A stretch of DNA of 64,000 nt from assembly GCA_023678885.1 (NCBI GenBank), contig CM042985.1, positions 16,222,465 through 16,286,464 of the forward strand. Reading direction: 5' to 3'. Shown here piece by piece: positions 43,713-60,439 of this stretch. The translations under genes and the position numbers were made by a program. Source of the DNA: Pogostemon cablin. Taxonomy: Eukaryota; Streptophyta; Magnoliopsida; Lamiales; Lamiaceae. Within the stretch, counting starts at the first letter, position 1. The number at the start of each line of letters is the position of its first letter. The notes below the pieces were generated by a model, which saw only the letters and a list, made by a program, of their open reading frames with translations, was not told where the DNA came from and made no database searches.

Positions 43713-45304
43713 CTGCAAAAACATAAAGATGCTATGAACAATATTGATGGTCCAACAAAATACAATAAACTGATAAAGTATAAAGAATATTTCTTAGCAT
43801 TTTAAGAATTGTACTGAGACAGATAGTATTATTAAGTCAATTACATTTTTTTTCTTGTGGCCTTTCTCCAGCAAGTAGGCAACCTTAAGTACCTTGCTCG
43901 ACTGACTGAAAAATTTTGAGCTTTCACCGGATGAAATTAGTGAAACTTTTTTTTTCCTCAGGTATGTATTGCTCGTGAAGTATCGATCACTTCTCTAATA
44001 TAATCCATAGAAGCAATTTTTTTTAGGAATAGTGGGAATATAATCCACAAAAGCATTTTTTTGTGCTATGTTATGAGCCTTTTAATACTTTGCATTGATC
44101 TAGGAGAGCAGCGTAAACAATAATAGACTGTCATAAAGATAACACTAAAACCTGGTGAGTTTCTAATCCTCATATTTGCTTATTCTGCAAGTGGTTTTCA
44201 TTATGGCATATTAAGAATTGTAAAATAATGAAAGAAAGTGACGTAACAAGGTGATCTAACCAGCTAGATCATTTTTTTGGATTGGTTGTAGGGATTAGAT
44301 GTTATATACTCCATGTAAATTTAGATTATTTTTAGGGTAAAACTATGCAGATTGATTTAAGTGTTCCCTCATGCTAACAAATTCATTACCATTTAATTTA
44401 AAAAATATAAAGAACAAAAATGTGGTGCAGCTCGTTATTGTCTTCTCTCTTGAGAAGCTTGAATCATTTCAAGGGTTTAGATGACTGCCATAAAGGATGC
44501 TAGTTCCTGCCAAAGATTAATAAAGAATTCCACAAGAGTTCGACATGCAAAAAATGGTATTCGAGCTTGGAGAATTTAGCACTTATCAAGGTAACTTGAA
44601 ATTCAAGATCGTGAACATACGTAGTCTTTTAGTTCTTCCCAGTGCTCAAAAAGTTGTTTTTCTAGTATATCTCAGGCTCTTATATCTTCACTTTCCTTCA
44701 GTTCGAAAAGCATATCATTCTAGTAACACTTACTAATGTCTATTACCTGTGAATCGTCTTAAATCAAAACAAATACCCATTTACACATCTCATCGAGCAT
44801 CTCATAGGCATGGATTAAATTAGGGGAATCACAAATGTTAACTGCTACTAATGCACATTTCCTCTGAATTAGCCGTGAGTTTACCCATTCATATTAACTA
44901 TCAACTTTAACTTGAATGAATTCATAGCCTTTCTTAACAATCATAAAGTAATTCATAAATGCAACATGTTTTTGATAAAAGCAAAATTTCACATTTAACT
45001 TACCTTTGTCGAATTTTGACTGGCAAGGCGGGACGAAGTGTGGTACGAAATTGTTACAGGATGCATGATCGGTGGAGAGATTTCAATGGAATTCTCTAGA
45101 GCTTAAGTGAGTGAGGGGGTGAGTGGCAGCAAGCGATGGAATGGACAAATTCTCTGAACCGAGCGTGAAGAGTTTTGTGAACACATAATTGTTAAAAATT
45201 GAAGTATAATTATCTTTCTTTTAGTTAGAAATCTACCACATTAGATGCAAACATACACCTAGGCATACACAAATGAAACCAACGAAATTAGATTCAAAAT
45301 GTAC

Positions 45305-45448
45305 CAATTTAGCCTTCTTGCAGCCACAGCACTGTCGCAACGTAACATGGCCGCATACGGCACATGGATCACTAATCAGCGTGGCTCCACCGACATCCGA
45401 TGCCATCTCCTCTCTATTGTGGTAGTCTAGAGATATATCAGCTGCCAA
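45305..45448 (-). pseudogene. MYND-finger first exon of a UBP-type ubiquitin protease
   Basis: ATG at 45448; the frame runs to a GT donor at 45304. It contains CAVCGHVTLRQCCGCKKAKL, the start of a MYND zinc finger (CxxC..CxxC). Plant ubiquitin-specific proteases 15-19 carry such a finger before the protease domain, which agrees with the protease fragment downstream. The exon is short and the rest of the finger is missing. Confidence 0.6.
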
Positions 45449-46389
45449 AAATCAAAATAGCATAATAATAAAAGATCTAAACTGATTAAAATTAACCAAA
45501 ACCTAAAGCTTTGTGAATTTGTTATTTTGTTTATGTTTGTTTCAATCCTTTAGTGGTTTATCAATTCTCCCAAAGTTTCAATTATTACCATTCCAAACTT
45601 TTGAATTGAAAGTTGAAACATAAGGGTTAAATTGTCATTTAGAATTTAGAGCATTATTCGAACAATAATGAATGCTAAAAAAGCAATAAGAATTAGATTC
45701 TCGTCGAAAAAACTTATGATAACACAGAAAAATCACTCGAGATGGAAACTGATCTTTCCAGATTTCAGAAAGATGACAATATTAACCAATAAGCTGAAAC
45801 ATGATAGATGGAAATTGATCGGATTCATCAGCACATACACAATTCTATTAACATAATATTGCGAAAACTAATAATTAAGACGACTGATTTAGCAACAGTT
45901 TGTATATGCACAGTGTCTGCCAATTGGAGGAAAAAGAAATTCATTCCCAAAAATTAGGCTAACACAACAGAGTGGTGAAAATGACCATTCTTTATGTAAC
46001 TAACTACCATAGTGATCTAAAAGAAGAGCAAAAATCATAGAGAAAACTCTGATCCAACCCAACAACTTAAAACAAATATCTATTTACACATTTCTTCGAG
46101 CATCTCATAGGAATGAGTCTAAGTAGAGGAATCACATAATACTGCTTACGATTAAGGGGACATGAATTACAGAGAAAGAATGCAATTAGACTTCGCACCT
46201 TAAAATTAATAAACTAAACAGTGAGTATAGGGGAGCGAAAGATTAAGGAGTATATCTTTGCACTATGGAGGAAGCAAACACTGCAGCAAAAAATAATACA
46301 ATTGACACCATAAATCGTTCATATGAACTATGATAATCAGATTTCTAAATCGTTTTAACAATAAATGAATAAAATAATAAACAGAAGAA

Positions 46390-46490
46390 GCTCACTGTCA
46401 ATTTCTCTATTAGCATCTTGGCCATCTCTGCGCTCGTCGAAATCAATGAAATAAAACCATAGTTAGGGGGTCCCTTGCAACCCATATGCA
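46390..46490 (-). pseudogene. Possible SR splicing factor RRM fragment
   Basis: The minus strand reads KGPPNYGFI in one frame and continues IDFDERRDGQDANREID in another, which resembles the RNP1-to-helix part of SR-protein RNA recognition motifs (PPGYAFxxFDDxRDAxDA). The fragment is short and frameshifted; the call is tentative. Confidence 0.4.
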
Positions 46491-46513
46491 GGAAGATTTT
46501 AAACAAATTATAC

Positions 46514-46667
46514 AAAACTGAGTTCACCTAAATAAGAGTTGCAGAGAACAATACAACATATAAATTAGCCATGCAATTCTATCCCACCATAAAACTGAGT
46601 TCACCTAAATAAGAGTTGCAGAGAACAATAAAAAATATAAATTAACCATGCAATTCTACCCCAGCAT
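46514..46667. repeat. 77-bp tandem duplication
   Basis: Two consecutive copies of a unit starting AAACTGAGTTCACCTAAATA, with a few differences. It lies next to the RRM-like fragment. Confidence 0.9.
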
Positions 46668-47422
46668 AACCCATAGTACTCTTGACCACAATTACAAAAT
46701 TAATCGCAATAATAGTAGTAATAATAACCTCACCCCGTAGAACCACCAATCAAATGGTGCTGACCGGTGAACGTCGAGGCCCAAGCAGTGGCCACTAAGT
46801 AAAACGGTGGGAGAATAACCTATAAACTGCTCTTCCAACTTTGAATCCCGGCAATGGCGACGGCAGGATCATATTTCATATGAGCAACTAAGTGCAGTGC
46901 ACATCAGCATGCATTACAAGCCCCTAACGCCACCATCTGTATGTCTTTCTAATATTAGCAGTTAAACATGACAAGCAAATACAAACTCAAATAAAAACGA
47001 GCTCACAGAAATTATAAATGAAAAAATAACCATATTATTTTTAGGTTTCATTCAAACAGAACTTTAAAGACTAGTCAATGATACTAAGCAGTGAGAACTA
47101 AGCTACAATGATAAAATAGAGCATCCACATCGGGAGAATGTATATATATCATAGTTGTATGAAAAGTAATCCATGCATATTTTAAGTTCTTTAGAAATTA
47201 AAATTTTTAATTCATGTTATGCTTCATTTTTCAATTAAAGGAATAGTCAAATTAGATTCCAGAAGCTTTTCAATCTTATATCATGGTATGTATAGAAATT
47301 TATAAAATTTACAAGCTGACTATATAGTAAAATAGTATACTATCTTTTTCTTTAATACAAGAAGTGTATTATTTTATTTCAGATAATGCACTCAGGGCTA
47401 ATCACAATTTGTGAATGAATAG

Positions 47423-50111
<2,689 letters not shown>

Positions 50112-50114
50112 GCG

Positions 50115-50126
50115 TGGTATCAGAGC
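50115..50126 (+). other. Primer-binding site of the chromovirus
   Basis: TGGTATCAGAGC, initiator tRNA-Met type, three bases after the 5' LTR. Confidence 0.92.
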
Positions 50127-50319
50127 AGTCTATCTAAGACTTGCTCAAGTACCTAACTTAGAATTTTATACCGTACCCTCGGATTGACTATTCTATAACT
50201 ATGACCTGACTACACTATAGGATTTTTATGTATGTTCAATTTATGTACTAGTATATAATATTAGTAATATTTTGGCCAGATCATAAGTCGGAGGAGACCA
50301 CAAAACCTACATACTAATG

Positions 50320-50972
50320 AGATTCTTGAGAACGTTCATGGTGACCCAGGAGATGATTTAGTGACAATCCTTCGGGGATTGGCTCAACAATTTCAAGCAA
50401 ATTCTGCATGACCACCACCACCACCAGAACCTATTCATAGAAATGAACCAGCCTCAGTAATCGAACAGTTCCGACGATTCAATCCACCAACATTCAACGG
50501 AACGGAGGACCCTGCGGAAGCTGAAAAATGGTTGAGGTCGTTGGATAAAATTTTCACCTATCTAGATTGCAATGATGCACAGAAGATTTTGTGCGCTGTC
50601 TTCCAGTTCATGGGTGAAGCTGATTTCTGGTGGGAGGCTTACGGACGTACCAGGACACCTGAGCAAAAAGTTAGGATGACATGGGAAGACTTCAAGGAGG
50701 TGATCATTCAAAACTATATGCCACAGTCGTATCGAGATGACAAGAAAAGTAAATTTCTGCACTTGAAACAAGGAACAATGAGTGTTCTTGAGTATGAAAG
50801 AGAATTCAATCGACTCTCCAGATTTGCCACACATCTTGTCAACACGGAGGAGAAGAAAGCTAGACGATTTGAAAAGGGATTGCGATCTGAGATCAGTACT
50901 ATCTTGGCTGGTCAAGGAACGATGACTTTTGCTGAAGCATTTTCCAGAGCTCAAGAAATTGATTCTCGATAG
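50320..50972 (+). pseudogene. Chromovirus gag remnant
   Basis: The open part starts at 50532, but the same frame is readable from about 50320, interrupted by TGA at 50409-50411 where an Arg codon (CGA) would stand. It contains RRFNPPTFNGTEDPAEAEKW, DCNDAQKILCAVFQFMGEA and WWEAYGR, the usual Retrotrans_gag pattern, with the helical region after it. It ends in TAG at 50970-50972, but the frame continues with a basic linker to the zinc knuckle. Confidence 0.9.
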
Positions 50973-53900
50973 AAGAACAACAGTAACCAGAACAAGAAGG
51001 CAATTGAGATACCTGCAAAGAGCAAATGGAGAGGACCAGTGATTGGAAAGGGAAACCCTACAATTCAAAACAAGCAAATAAAAATCGGAGGAGGATCGGG
51101 ACCAAAGCCATTCGGAACGAATTCTCCCTGCCCGAAATGTGGAAAGAATCATCTTGGAGCATGCTTGTATGGAACCAGAATATGTTATTGATGCCGCCAA
51201 CCAGGACACACCATACTAGAATGCCCAAAGTCTAAAGCAGCAGGAAGATCGAGTGCTAGACCAGCACGTGCATATGCTATGACATAGCAAGAAGCTGAGG
51301 ATGAACTAGAAATAATGGCAGGTATGCTATCAGTATTTGGCACTTCTGCTCTTATACTTTTTGATATGGGAGCCACTCATTCATTCATATCTGCTAAGAT
51401 GTATAAGAAAGTAGAAAATAATTGTGAAGAGTTTGGCAAATCAACTCTTGAGGTTAGTATACCTTCGGGTAACTCCATTCGAACCATGAAGCAGTGCAAG
51501 AATGTGAAGATAGAGATAAATGACAGAGTCCTACTTGCAGACCTCCACGTAATTGAGATGAAAGATTTGATGTAATTTTAGGAATGGATTGGCTTAGAGC
51601 TAATCATGCCGTGATAAGATGTCGTGAAAAAGAAGTACAGTTTCAACTCCCAGGAGATAAGAAGTTTAAATTTCACGGGGCAAAAGCTGGAGAAGTACCG
51701 CGAGTTATATTTGCAATTAAAGCAATCAAAATGATGAAGAAAGATGGATGTCAAGTATTCTTAGTGAGTATTGTGGCAAGTGAAGGTGGAAAGATGAGCA
51801 TAAAGGATGTTCATATTGTACGGGAATACGAGGATGTATTTCTAGAGGACTTACCAGGATTGCCACCTGAAAGACAAGTGGAATTCACAATCGATCTAGT
51901 ACCGGGAGTAGCACCAGTCTCAAAAGCACCTTATCGAATGGCACCAAAGGAGTTACAAGAACTAAAGATCCAATTACAAGAACTCTTGGAATGGGATTTC
52001 ATACACCCTAGTGTTTCACCCTGGGGAGCACCTGTTTTGTTCATAAAGAAGAAAGATGGTTCATTTAGAATGTGTATCGATTATCGAGAACTGAATAAAC
52101 TTACCATCAAGAATAAATATCCCTTGCCAAGGATTGAGGACTTATTTGATCAGCTGGGCGGTGCTAGTGTGTTTTCCAAGATAGATCTGAGGTCTGAATA
52201 TCATTAGGTGCGAATCAAGTAGAGCGACACTTCAAAGACTGCTTTTAGAACACGTTATGGACATTATGAGTTCGTAGTAATGCCTTTTGGTCTCAGCAAT
52301 GCACCAGCAAATTTTATGGATTTAATGAATCGTGTTTTTCACTCGTACTTGGATAAATTCGTGATCGTGTTCATTGATGATATCTTAGTGTATTCTAGAG
52401 ATCGGGAACAACATGAAGAACATCTGAGAATCGTTCTAGAGATACTAAGAAAGGAAAAGTTGTATGCCAAATTCAAGAAATGTGAGTTTTGGTTAGACAA
52501 AGTTGTCTTTCTTGGACACATCGTGTCAGCTCGAGGAATTGAGGTGGATCCGGCCAAGGTGGAAGCAGTAGAGAAATGGAAGACACCTACAAATGTGGGA
52601 GAAGTACGAAGTTTCATTGGATTGGCTGGATATTATAGAAGATTTATTGAGGGATTTTCGAAGATTGCAGGGCTCTTGACGAAATTAACTCGCAAGGAAG
52701 TTAACTTCTGTTGGACGGAAGAATGTGAAAATAATTTCAACCTTCTTAAACAGAAATTAGTCACTGCACCTGTACTGACAATTCCTGATGGGATAGAAGA
52801 ATTTGTCATCTATAGTGATACTTCAAAGCAAGGATTGGGATGTGTTCTGATGCAACGTAATAAAGTAGTTGCCTATGTATCTAGACAACTCAAGATCCAT
52901 GAACAGAACTATCCAACTCATGATTTAGAATTGGCAACTGTGGTGCATGCTTTGAAAATTTGGAGACACTATCTGTATGGAGCAAAATGTCAAATTTATA
53001 CGGATCACAAGAGCTTGAAGTACTTTTTCGAACAGAAGGAATTAAACATGAGGCAAAGGAGATGGTTGGAATTAGTCAAGGATTATGATTGTACCATACT
53101 GTACCATCCAGGAAAAGCAAATGTGGTAGCAGATGCTTTAAGCAGGAAAGACAAAGGGGAATTAGCCTACTCTATAACAAACCAAATAATTATTGGTGGC
53201 GGAGTTCTCTCGAATGAGTTTGGAAGTAGTAATACCTCCAAGTAGCATTCAAGCATTATTAACTGCGTTACTAATTAAACCTTCTCTAAGAGATAGAGTC
53301 AAGGAACTTCAAGATGAAGATGGATTTCTCAGAAAAATTAAGAAACGCGTGAAGACTGGGGAAGGAAAGAGATTTGCTCTCACAGACGATGGAACACTCG
53401 TATTTGAAAAAAAGATTATGTGTTCCTAAAAATGAGGATCTTATTAGAGAAATTTTATCAGAAGCTCATTGTACTCCATACACGGTACATCCAGGAGGAA
53501 CCAAGATGTATCAAGACTTGAAGAATGCATTTTGGTGGAGAAATATGAAGAGGGATATAGGCCTGTTTATCCAAAGGTGTATGACTTGTCAGCAAGTGAA
53601 AGTAGAAAATCAACGACCCTCAGGACTCTTAAAGCCATTAGAAATTCCTGAGTGGAAATGGGAGCATATCACAATGGATTTCGTTACTGGTTTACCAAGA
53701 TCAGTGCGAGAAAATTAAGCTATATGGGTGATAGTGGATCGTTTGACCAAGTCTGCGCATTTTCTTCAAGTGAAAATGACTCATGGAATGGATAAGCTTG
53801 CACAAATTTATCTAGAAGATGTTGTCAGATTGAACGGTGTACCAGTTTCTATAGTTTCGGATCGAGATCCAAGATTTACATTAAAATTTTGGCACAGTTT

Positions 53901-54722
53901 ACAAACGCAATGGGCACGAAGCTAAAGTTTAGCACGATATTTCATCCTCAAACAGATGGCCAGTCTTAAAGGACTATTCAAACATTGGAAGACATGTTGA
54001 GGGCATGCGTCCTAGATTTTGGGAAAAGTTGGGAAATATACATACCACTTATAGAGTTTACTTACAACAACAGTTTTCAAGCCACAATAGGCATGGCCCC
54101 TTACGAAGCACTCTACGGAAGAAAGTGTAGATCTCCCCTTTATTGGGATGAAGTTGGTGAGAAGAAAGTTCTAGGACCAGAAATAATAGAAAAGACAGTT
54201 GAAGCGATTGAAAAGATCAAAAGAAGAATTTTGACTGCGCAAAACCAACAAAAGACTTAGGCTGATAAGAGACGCAAATATTTACAGTTCCAGGAAGGAG
54301 ATAAAGTTTTTCTCAAAATATCACCAATGAAAGGAATTTCTCGCTTCGGGAAGAAAGGAAAACTTAAGCCAAGATACATTGGGCCTTATGAGATTTTGGA
54401 ACGAATCGGCGAGTTGGCATACAGATTAGCTTTACCACCTGAGCTAGCTGGAGTGCATGATGTATTTCATGTGTCCATGCTACGAAAATATGTGTTTGAT
54501 CCAAGCCATGTTGTTAACCACGAGGTTATAGAAATTGACGACAACTTAGCGTACGAGGAATTTTCTATAGCTATTCTTGATAGGAAGGTTCATAAGCTAA
54601 GGAATCGTGAAGTTACTTTAGTTAAAGTTCAATGGAGCCGACACAATACAGAAGAAGCGACATGGGAACGTGAAGACAACATACGAAATAAATATTCGAA
54701 TCTATTCATATCTGGTAAATGA
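50973..54722 (+). pseudogene. Chromovirus zinc knuckle, protease, reverse transcriptase, RNase H, integrase and chromodomain
   Basis: Domains in order: zinc knuckle around 51185-51226 (CRQPGHTILEC, its second residue region broken by TGA); protease near 51358 where the active site reads FDMGATHSF, so the usual DSG is DMG; reverse transcriptase 51890-52600 with VIVFIDDILVYSR, and two TAG codons at and after 52205; RNase H with YSDTSKQGLG; integrase with HPGGTKMYQDL and CMTCQQVK (zinc-binding), TMDFVTGLP and SDRDPRF; the catalytic Glu codon is TAA at 53967-53969. A frameshift lies near 53920. The C-terminal 45 codons (about 54570-54720) form a chromodomain with VKVQWSRH and ATWERED. Not functional. 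Confidence 0.93.
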
Positions 54723-54740
54723 AATTTCGAGAACGAAATT

Positions 54741-54758
54741 ATTTTTAGGGGGATAGAT
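54741..54758 (+). other. Polypurine tract of the chromovirus
   Basis: TTTTTAGGGGGATAGAT directly before the 3' LTR. Confidence 0.85.
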
Positions 54759-57346
54759 TGTAACACCCCAATAATCATAATCTATATTTTCGTAAATTTT
54801 AATTTTTAGTAGAACTGTATATTTTTTTATATATATATTATATAATTATTATAATATTAATAATATTTATTGGTGCAAGTGTGCAAGTGAGAGTAAACAC
54901 GTGTGTGTGTGCAAGTGGGATTTTAGATAAGTTTGTAAATTTGGATAAGATTTAAATGTAGAAAATTTTTTTAACATTATCATATATTTGTATATATATG
55001 GAAGCAACCGTTTTCAAACTGTAAAAAAAATTGGAGGTAGCTTCTTCTACAAATTCATTTAGTAATAATCTTTCTTCTTGTTTTTATGTATACAAGTATA
55101 TAAAGAATATGGGTTTATATATATATATATACCATCATCACACATATATATATACACGCTATATATATATATACACACACTTATATTTTGAAAATTTTCC
55201 ATTCTTTATCAAATCTTATCATGTTATATACGAAAATATTCGTCTCGAAGCGTAGATTCCAAATATGTAATTATGTTATAAAATAGACGTCAGTTTGAGC
55301 TAGAAAAGCTCAGTCAAAGTTTCAACCCCTTTAATGGCAGATTTTATTTCGGTGTGTGTTAGGTTTGATATTATAGTCCATTTTGAAGCTCTCCTCACGA
55401 GGATCACAAATGTATAATTAGTTTTGAGTTTTGACGTAAAATGAAGAAGTTGGGTAAAAACCCACTTTGCGGTAAAAATTGGTGTTTTCTAAACTTCAAT
55501 ATTTTGATACAAAATTAGTACTGATGTGATCCTCATCTCACGAGGATTCCAACGGTGTTTTCAGAATTTCAAACGGAGTTGTATAACTCAAGTTGGGTCA
55601 TTTTGAAACAAGTTGGGTCATTTTGTAATAAGTTTAAAGTTTTTGGTAAGTTTAAATAATAATTTAATAGAATGCAGGGACTTGATTGTAATTTACAAAA
55701 ATAAAATAAAAACGTGTGCATGCATATACATAACAACATGTTTGATTACTTTCTTTCTTTATTTCTTTATTTATTTATTTATTTATTTACTTATTTATGT
55801 TATTTAGTATTTTATTTATTATTTATTATTTATCTTATTTTATTAATTTAATTCCTTTTCAATATTAATTATAATTTACTATTTTTAATAATATTATTAT
55901 TATTTTTACTTATTATTTATTTTATTCATTTCATTCTATTTTATTATTTATTAAATATTTTATATTTATTTATTTATTTAATTTAACTTTTTATATTATT
56001 TAGTATTTTATTTATTATTTATTATTTATCTTATTTTATTCTATTAATTTAATTTCTTTTCAATATTAATTATAATTTACTATTATTATTATTTTATTTA
56101 CTTATTATTTGTTTATTTCATTTCTTTCTATTTTATTATTTATTTATTTAATTATTTATTTAATTTAACTTTTTATATTAAATATTAATATAATTTTGTA
56201 ACTATTATTAATTTAGATGTAAAATCTTTATTTTATATCCATTTTTTATAAACAATAATGGCATTTGAATTTATATTTTAATGTTACAACTTATTACTAA
56301 AGTAGAAAACTATAATTGTTAAATTAATATTTTTAAATTATATATTTCTATTTTAGTATTTTATTAGATTAATAATTAGTGTATTATTAATTATTATATA
56401 ATAATAATTAGTTTGTTTAATTAATTATTCTTAAAAATTAGTTTTAATAATAGGTATTATTATTAGAAGTAGAACTCAGTTTAGTATACCTTTGCAGGCA
56501 TACATGAGACTCACGAGCAAGCCTAGTCCACTTTACACGTTTCCAATAAGTTTAAGGTGGGGGTAACTTTCACTCTTTACCGAGTGCTACATTTTTATGT
56601 CATGATTGTTATGTTAAGATGTGATATGTGTTACTGATATGTCATGTTATGTGTCATGTGTGCTTTTAGTTCGATGACAAATATTTTCTACTAACACTTG
56701 TACGGGGTGACGACTCAGTACACATATACCAACTAACACAAGTTACTGACTACGTCGGTTCAGTACTAAAATATATTTCGAGTATGCTAACATTGTACTG
56801 GGTGACGGCCTTGTGCACATATACCAACTAACACAAGTTATCGGATGACAATTCGGTCTAAAATATTTTCATTGAGTTATCGAACGACAATATGCAAATT
56901 ATTTTATTAAATGGCATATGTTACATCTTATGGTATATTTGGCAAGCATATTTATTTTTAACTGTGCAATCATTTGAGTTAACCCACTGAGTGTATTTTA
57001 GGCGCTCACCCCTTATTGATTTTCAGAACAAGGGTTAGAAGATGAAGAGGTTCTTGCAGTTGTCCCAAGCCCATAGAAGACTTTATATTGTATCTTATAT
57101 TTTGTATTTTGTTAGAACTTTATTTCAGATACATCATCTGAACGAACTTATTTTGGATATTTTACTCTACTCGAGTGAGTAGACATTAATATGTAATAAT
57201 CTCTATGCAACTTTTACTTTATTATATTATCGCTTTTGGGGATATTTATATTATTTCCGCTGTGCATTCTCGACCCCTTTATTATTATATTGGGATATGT
57301 ATATCTAGTAGCGTCTCAACCCCATAGTGTAAATCGGGGCGTTACA
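54759..57346 (+). repeat. 3' LTR of the chromovirus
   Basis: 2588 bases, TGTAACACCCC..GGGGCGTTACA. It is closely similar to the 5' LTR except for the short AT run at about 55118 and minor length changes in the ATTT-rich region. Confidence 0.94.
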
Positions 57347-57355
57347 AATAGTAAC

Positions 57356-57460
57356 CTGGCCCTGCTGGAACAATGCCTTAACATTGCTTCCACCATCAAG
57401 CATTGCAAAGTCTTTATCCAGGAGTGATCCTATCAAGTCGTCCAATATCAGTTTACAGGC
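57356..57460 (-). pseudogene. CYP40: Cyclophilin-40 TPR exon fragment, upstream exon
   Basis: The minus strand encodes ACKLILDDLIGSLLDKDF, then AMLDGGSNVKALFQQGQ, ending at a GT donor at 57355. This is the TPR region of plant CYP40 (SQUINT) immediately before the exon found at 42732-42813; the exon boundary falls at the same point in both pieces. No stop is present. The chromovirus inserted eight bases past this donor. Confidence 0.75.
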
Positions 57461-58850
57461 ATGTAGAAAGATATAATATTTTATAACTTAGGAAAAGTTT
57501 TTCATGGAGGGAAGCATAATTTTGCAAAACTTATGTGCATGTGACTATTCAATTACACTTTCATTTGATGTAAGAAAAAAAGATATCTTCTAACTTAAAT
57601 GAATAATTGACTGATAGCAACGTTGAATAAGCAAAGAGTGAATCTAAAGATTTAAACAAAAAGATTTTATTTACATTTTAAGGAAAGGAATCAATCAATA
57701 GAAACTCACAGAACTATTGGTGGTCTGCCCCTACATCTTTCTCAAATATAACCTCATATCTGCCTCAAAGAATATATGCAAACATTATATACATAAGCAA
57801 GGAACAAATGACAATCAACTGAACCCTGCATTCAGCATGTAACTTACTAAAGTACTAATTGTACCTTTCTATGCAAAACTCTTTATTTGGGAAACCAAGT
57901 CCATAACATGCGGATCAAACCTAATTCATATAAAATAAATATTAGGCTTTTACATGCTATTACCACACTACTGCTTCCCATAATAGTGCTCACTATTAAA
58001 TATTAATGGGACATGAATTCCAAAGAAAGAAATCACACACAATCAATTTAATAACACTGGTAACAAAAATCACACTTTGCTCCAACTTCACTATAAATCA
58101 TCACAATGAGTGAGATTTACCAACACAGTGAACAATTAAATGTCTCTAATCACAAATACAACGAAGCTCACAAGATGCAAGTCTATAATCAGAGATCTAT
58201 CTGAAACTGCTGTTAATAACACCAACGACGTCAAGATCAAGAACATCAACACCGATCTGATATTAAATTTAAAAAAAACTATCAAATGTACAGATAACTC
58301 AAATGCATGAATTACCTCTGAAGATTTATGACCCTGAAAACAACTAGAATGTCTCCAATCACAAATCCAACGAAGCTCACGAAATGCAAACGCAACACTG
58401 TATCCTCGAACAAAACAACAACAAAAAACCATTCATACAAAAATTGAAGATTTTTTTCACGCAAATAATAAGCTCAGTTTAGGGCTTGCATACCTTTATC
58501 AAAATTTTGCCGGCAATTCGGAAAAAGGGGCATGCGTGAGCAGTGACGGTGGAAAATTTTAAGTAAAATTCTGTGGATTATAGCGAATGAGGTTAAACGA
58601 AAACAGATGGAGAAAGCGGAGTGATGAGTGGTATGAGTTAGACTCATGTGAGGGGCAAGAGCGAGGGAGAAGAAAGCCCGAGAATTGCACTGAAGAAGTG
58701 ATTAACAATACGGAGGCGACTGAGGAGAAGTGGCGGTGGTAGTGACCACCAACCTCACCGAAGAATTAACAGATTTACACGCAGCGTTTAATTTTTACTG
58801 GCTACCAGCTTGAAACTGGCCACAAACCAGTTCAAGCCTTGTTATAATAG
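57461..58850 (-). other. Helitron 5' part without an identified gene
   Basis: A phrase around CAACGAAGCTCAC(A/G)A occurs twice, at 58150-58180 and 58355-58390, in similar surroundings, which suggests a partial duplication. The minus-strand frames here (such as 58136-58432) are hydrophobic and not recognised. They may be first-exon or intron sequence of the captured cyclophilin-40 gene. Confidence 0.45.
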
Positions 58851-58851
58851 A

Positions 58852-59170
58852 TATAAATAAAGATAAAGATATAGGAGGTTTACTTGGGTCATGGATGACG
58901 CATAGTCTGTTGGATCATTCTCCTTTTAATGAATACCATTAGATCAAATTTAATTAATATTTAATTTCAATGCTACCTTTGTAGCTGGTTTCCACGCTGC
59001 AGGCAGACCAGAGGTTGGCTGTGCCAAGGAGAGAGAACTGACTAATGTGACAAGGAGAGAGAAAGAGACAGCAAGAAGAGAGAGAACCTACCGAAGAGAG
59101 AAAGAGAAGCAAGAAGAGAGACAATCTACAGAAGAGAGAAAAAGACAGCACCGCACAGAAGCCATCGCAT
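58852..59170 (+). other. Upstream region of the split small reading frame
   Basis: No TATA box is certain. The last 150 bases before the ATG are very rich in GAGA and AAGAGAGA words, like a GA-rich plant 5' untranslated region. Confidence 0.4.
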
Positions 59171-60439
59171 ATGGCGGTCATAAATCTTGACGCCACCGTC
59201 GAGTTTCACAAACTTGATTATGTTGGTACGGCGGCAACGGAGCACTTGTTCTCGGGGTCGTCCACTACAAGAAACGTTCGGAATACCGATGGATTTACCG
59301 ACGGAAAACATTCGTCGGTAATTACCGACGGTTTACCGATGGATTATCGACAGTTTATAGATTTAGTAGGATTTAATTTTAAAAAATCAGCAATAAAAAT
59401 TTCCGACGGGTTTTGCGACGGATTACCAACGGAATTAGCGACGGAATTTTTTTCCGTCGGTAAAATCATCGGTATATAAAGAAAATCAATTTTAGTTTTT
59501 AATTTACCGACGGATTTATCCGTCGGTAAATATATTAAATTTTAGTTTTAAAAAAATAATTTTAGTCTTTAAGTTACCGACGGATTGTGTCCGTCGGTAA
59601 ATATATTAAATTTTATTTTTTAAAAAAATAATTTTAGTCTTTAATTTACTGACGGAATAATCCGTCGGTAAATATATAAAATTTTTATTAAAACAAAATG
59701 TATTTTAATGTTTCAATTACCGACGGAATTAATCCGTCACTACAAGAAATATCAGAGTACTGACGGAACGAATCCGTCGGTAATTATCGAAGGATTTAGT
59801 TAAAGACTAAAATTATTTTAGTTATTATTCAAGATGAAATATTTATTTTAATACTATAGCTTAAATATACAGATGGATATATAATCCGTCGGTAATCGTA
59901 AGCCTAGTAAAATTAATATAACGACGGATTTATTCTGTCGGTAATCCTTAAGCCTAATAAAATAATAAAACTAGGGCTTCGGCTTCCAATCATTCCCATT
60001 TTCATCAGAAATGAATTTTTGCTACTCTCGATTTCGTCCGTCAGTCTGCTACTGCCACCGGCCAACGTCGTCGCTGCTATTACCGCTGGCGACTGCTCTC
60101 ATTCTCCCTGTAACTAAGCCCTTCTCTCTCTCCTCCCCTTCCCCCCTCTCTCGTTTCGATTCTATCTTGTCCTCTACCTTTTATATGCCTTTGCAGTTGG
60201 GGTTTAAGCCCTAGTAGAGACCTCTCCGATACGATACCAGGAAGGCGAACGCGCCTCGATCCCAAACCCTCGCGAGGGCTCATCGAGTTCATATGATGTA
60301 GGCAATATATGCCCTTCATTCAACCTTTGAATCTCAAATGTGCTAAATTCATTTTCACGAATCATATAGTAACTATTTCTTTCCCTTTAATTTTCTGTGA
60401 ATAATGTTTGATTTTCGTTGTTTTTCTGAGATTTTCAAG

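Noticed and set aside
50562..51209. 215-codon frame on the minus strand
   Set aside because: It is the antisense shadow of the gag frame of the chromovirus.
59011..59311. Minus-strand hydrophobic frames at 58954-59311
   Set aside because: They are antisense to the GA-rich leader of the split gene, which yields Leu/Ser/Phe-rich translation by composition.
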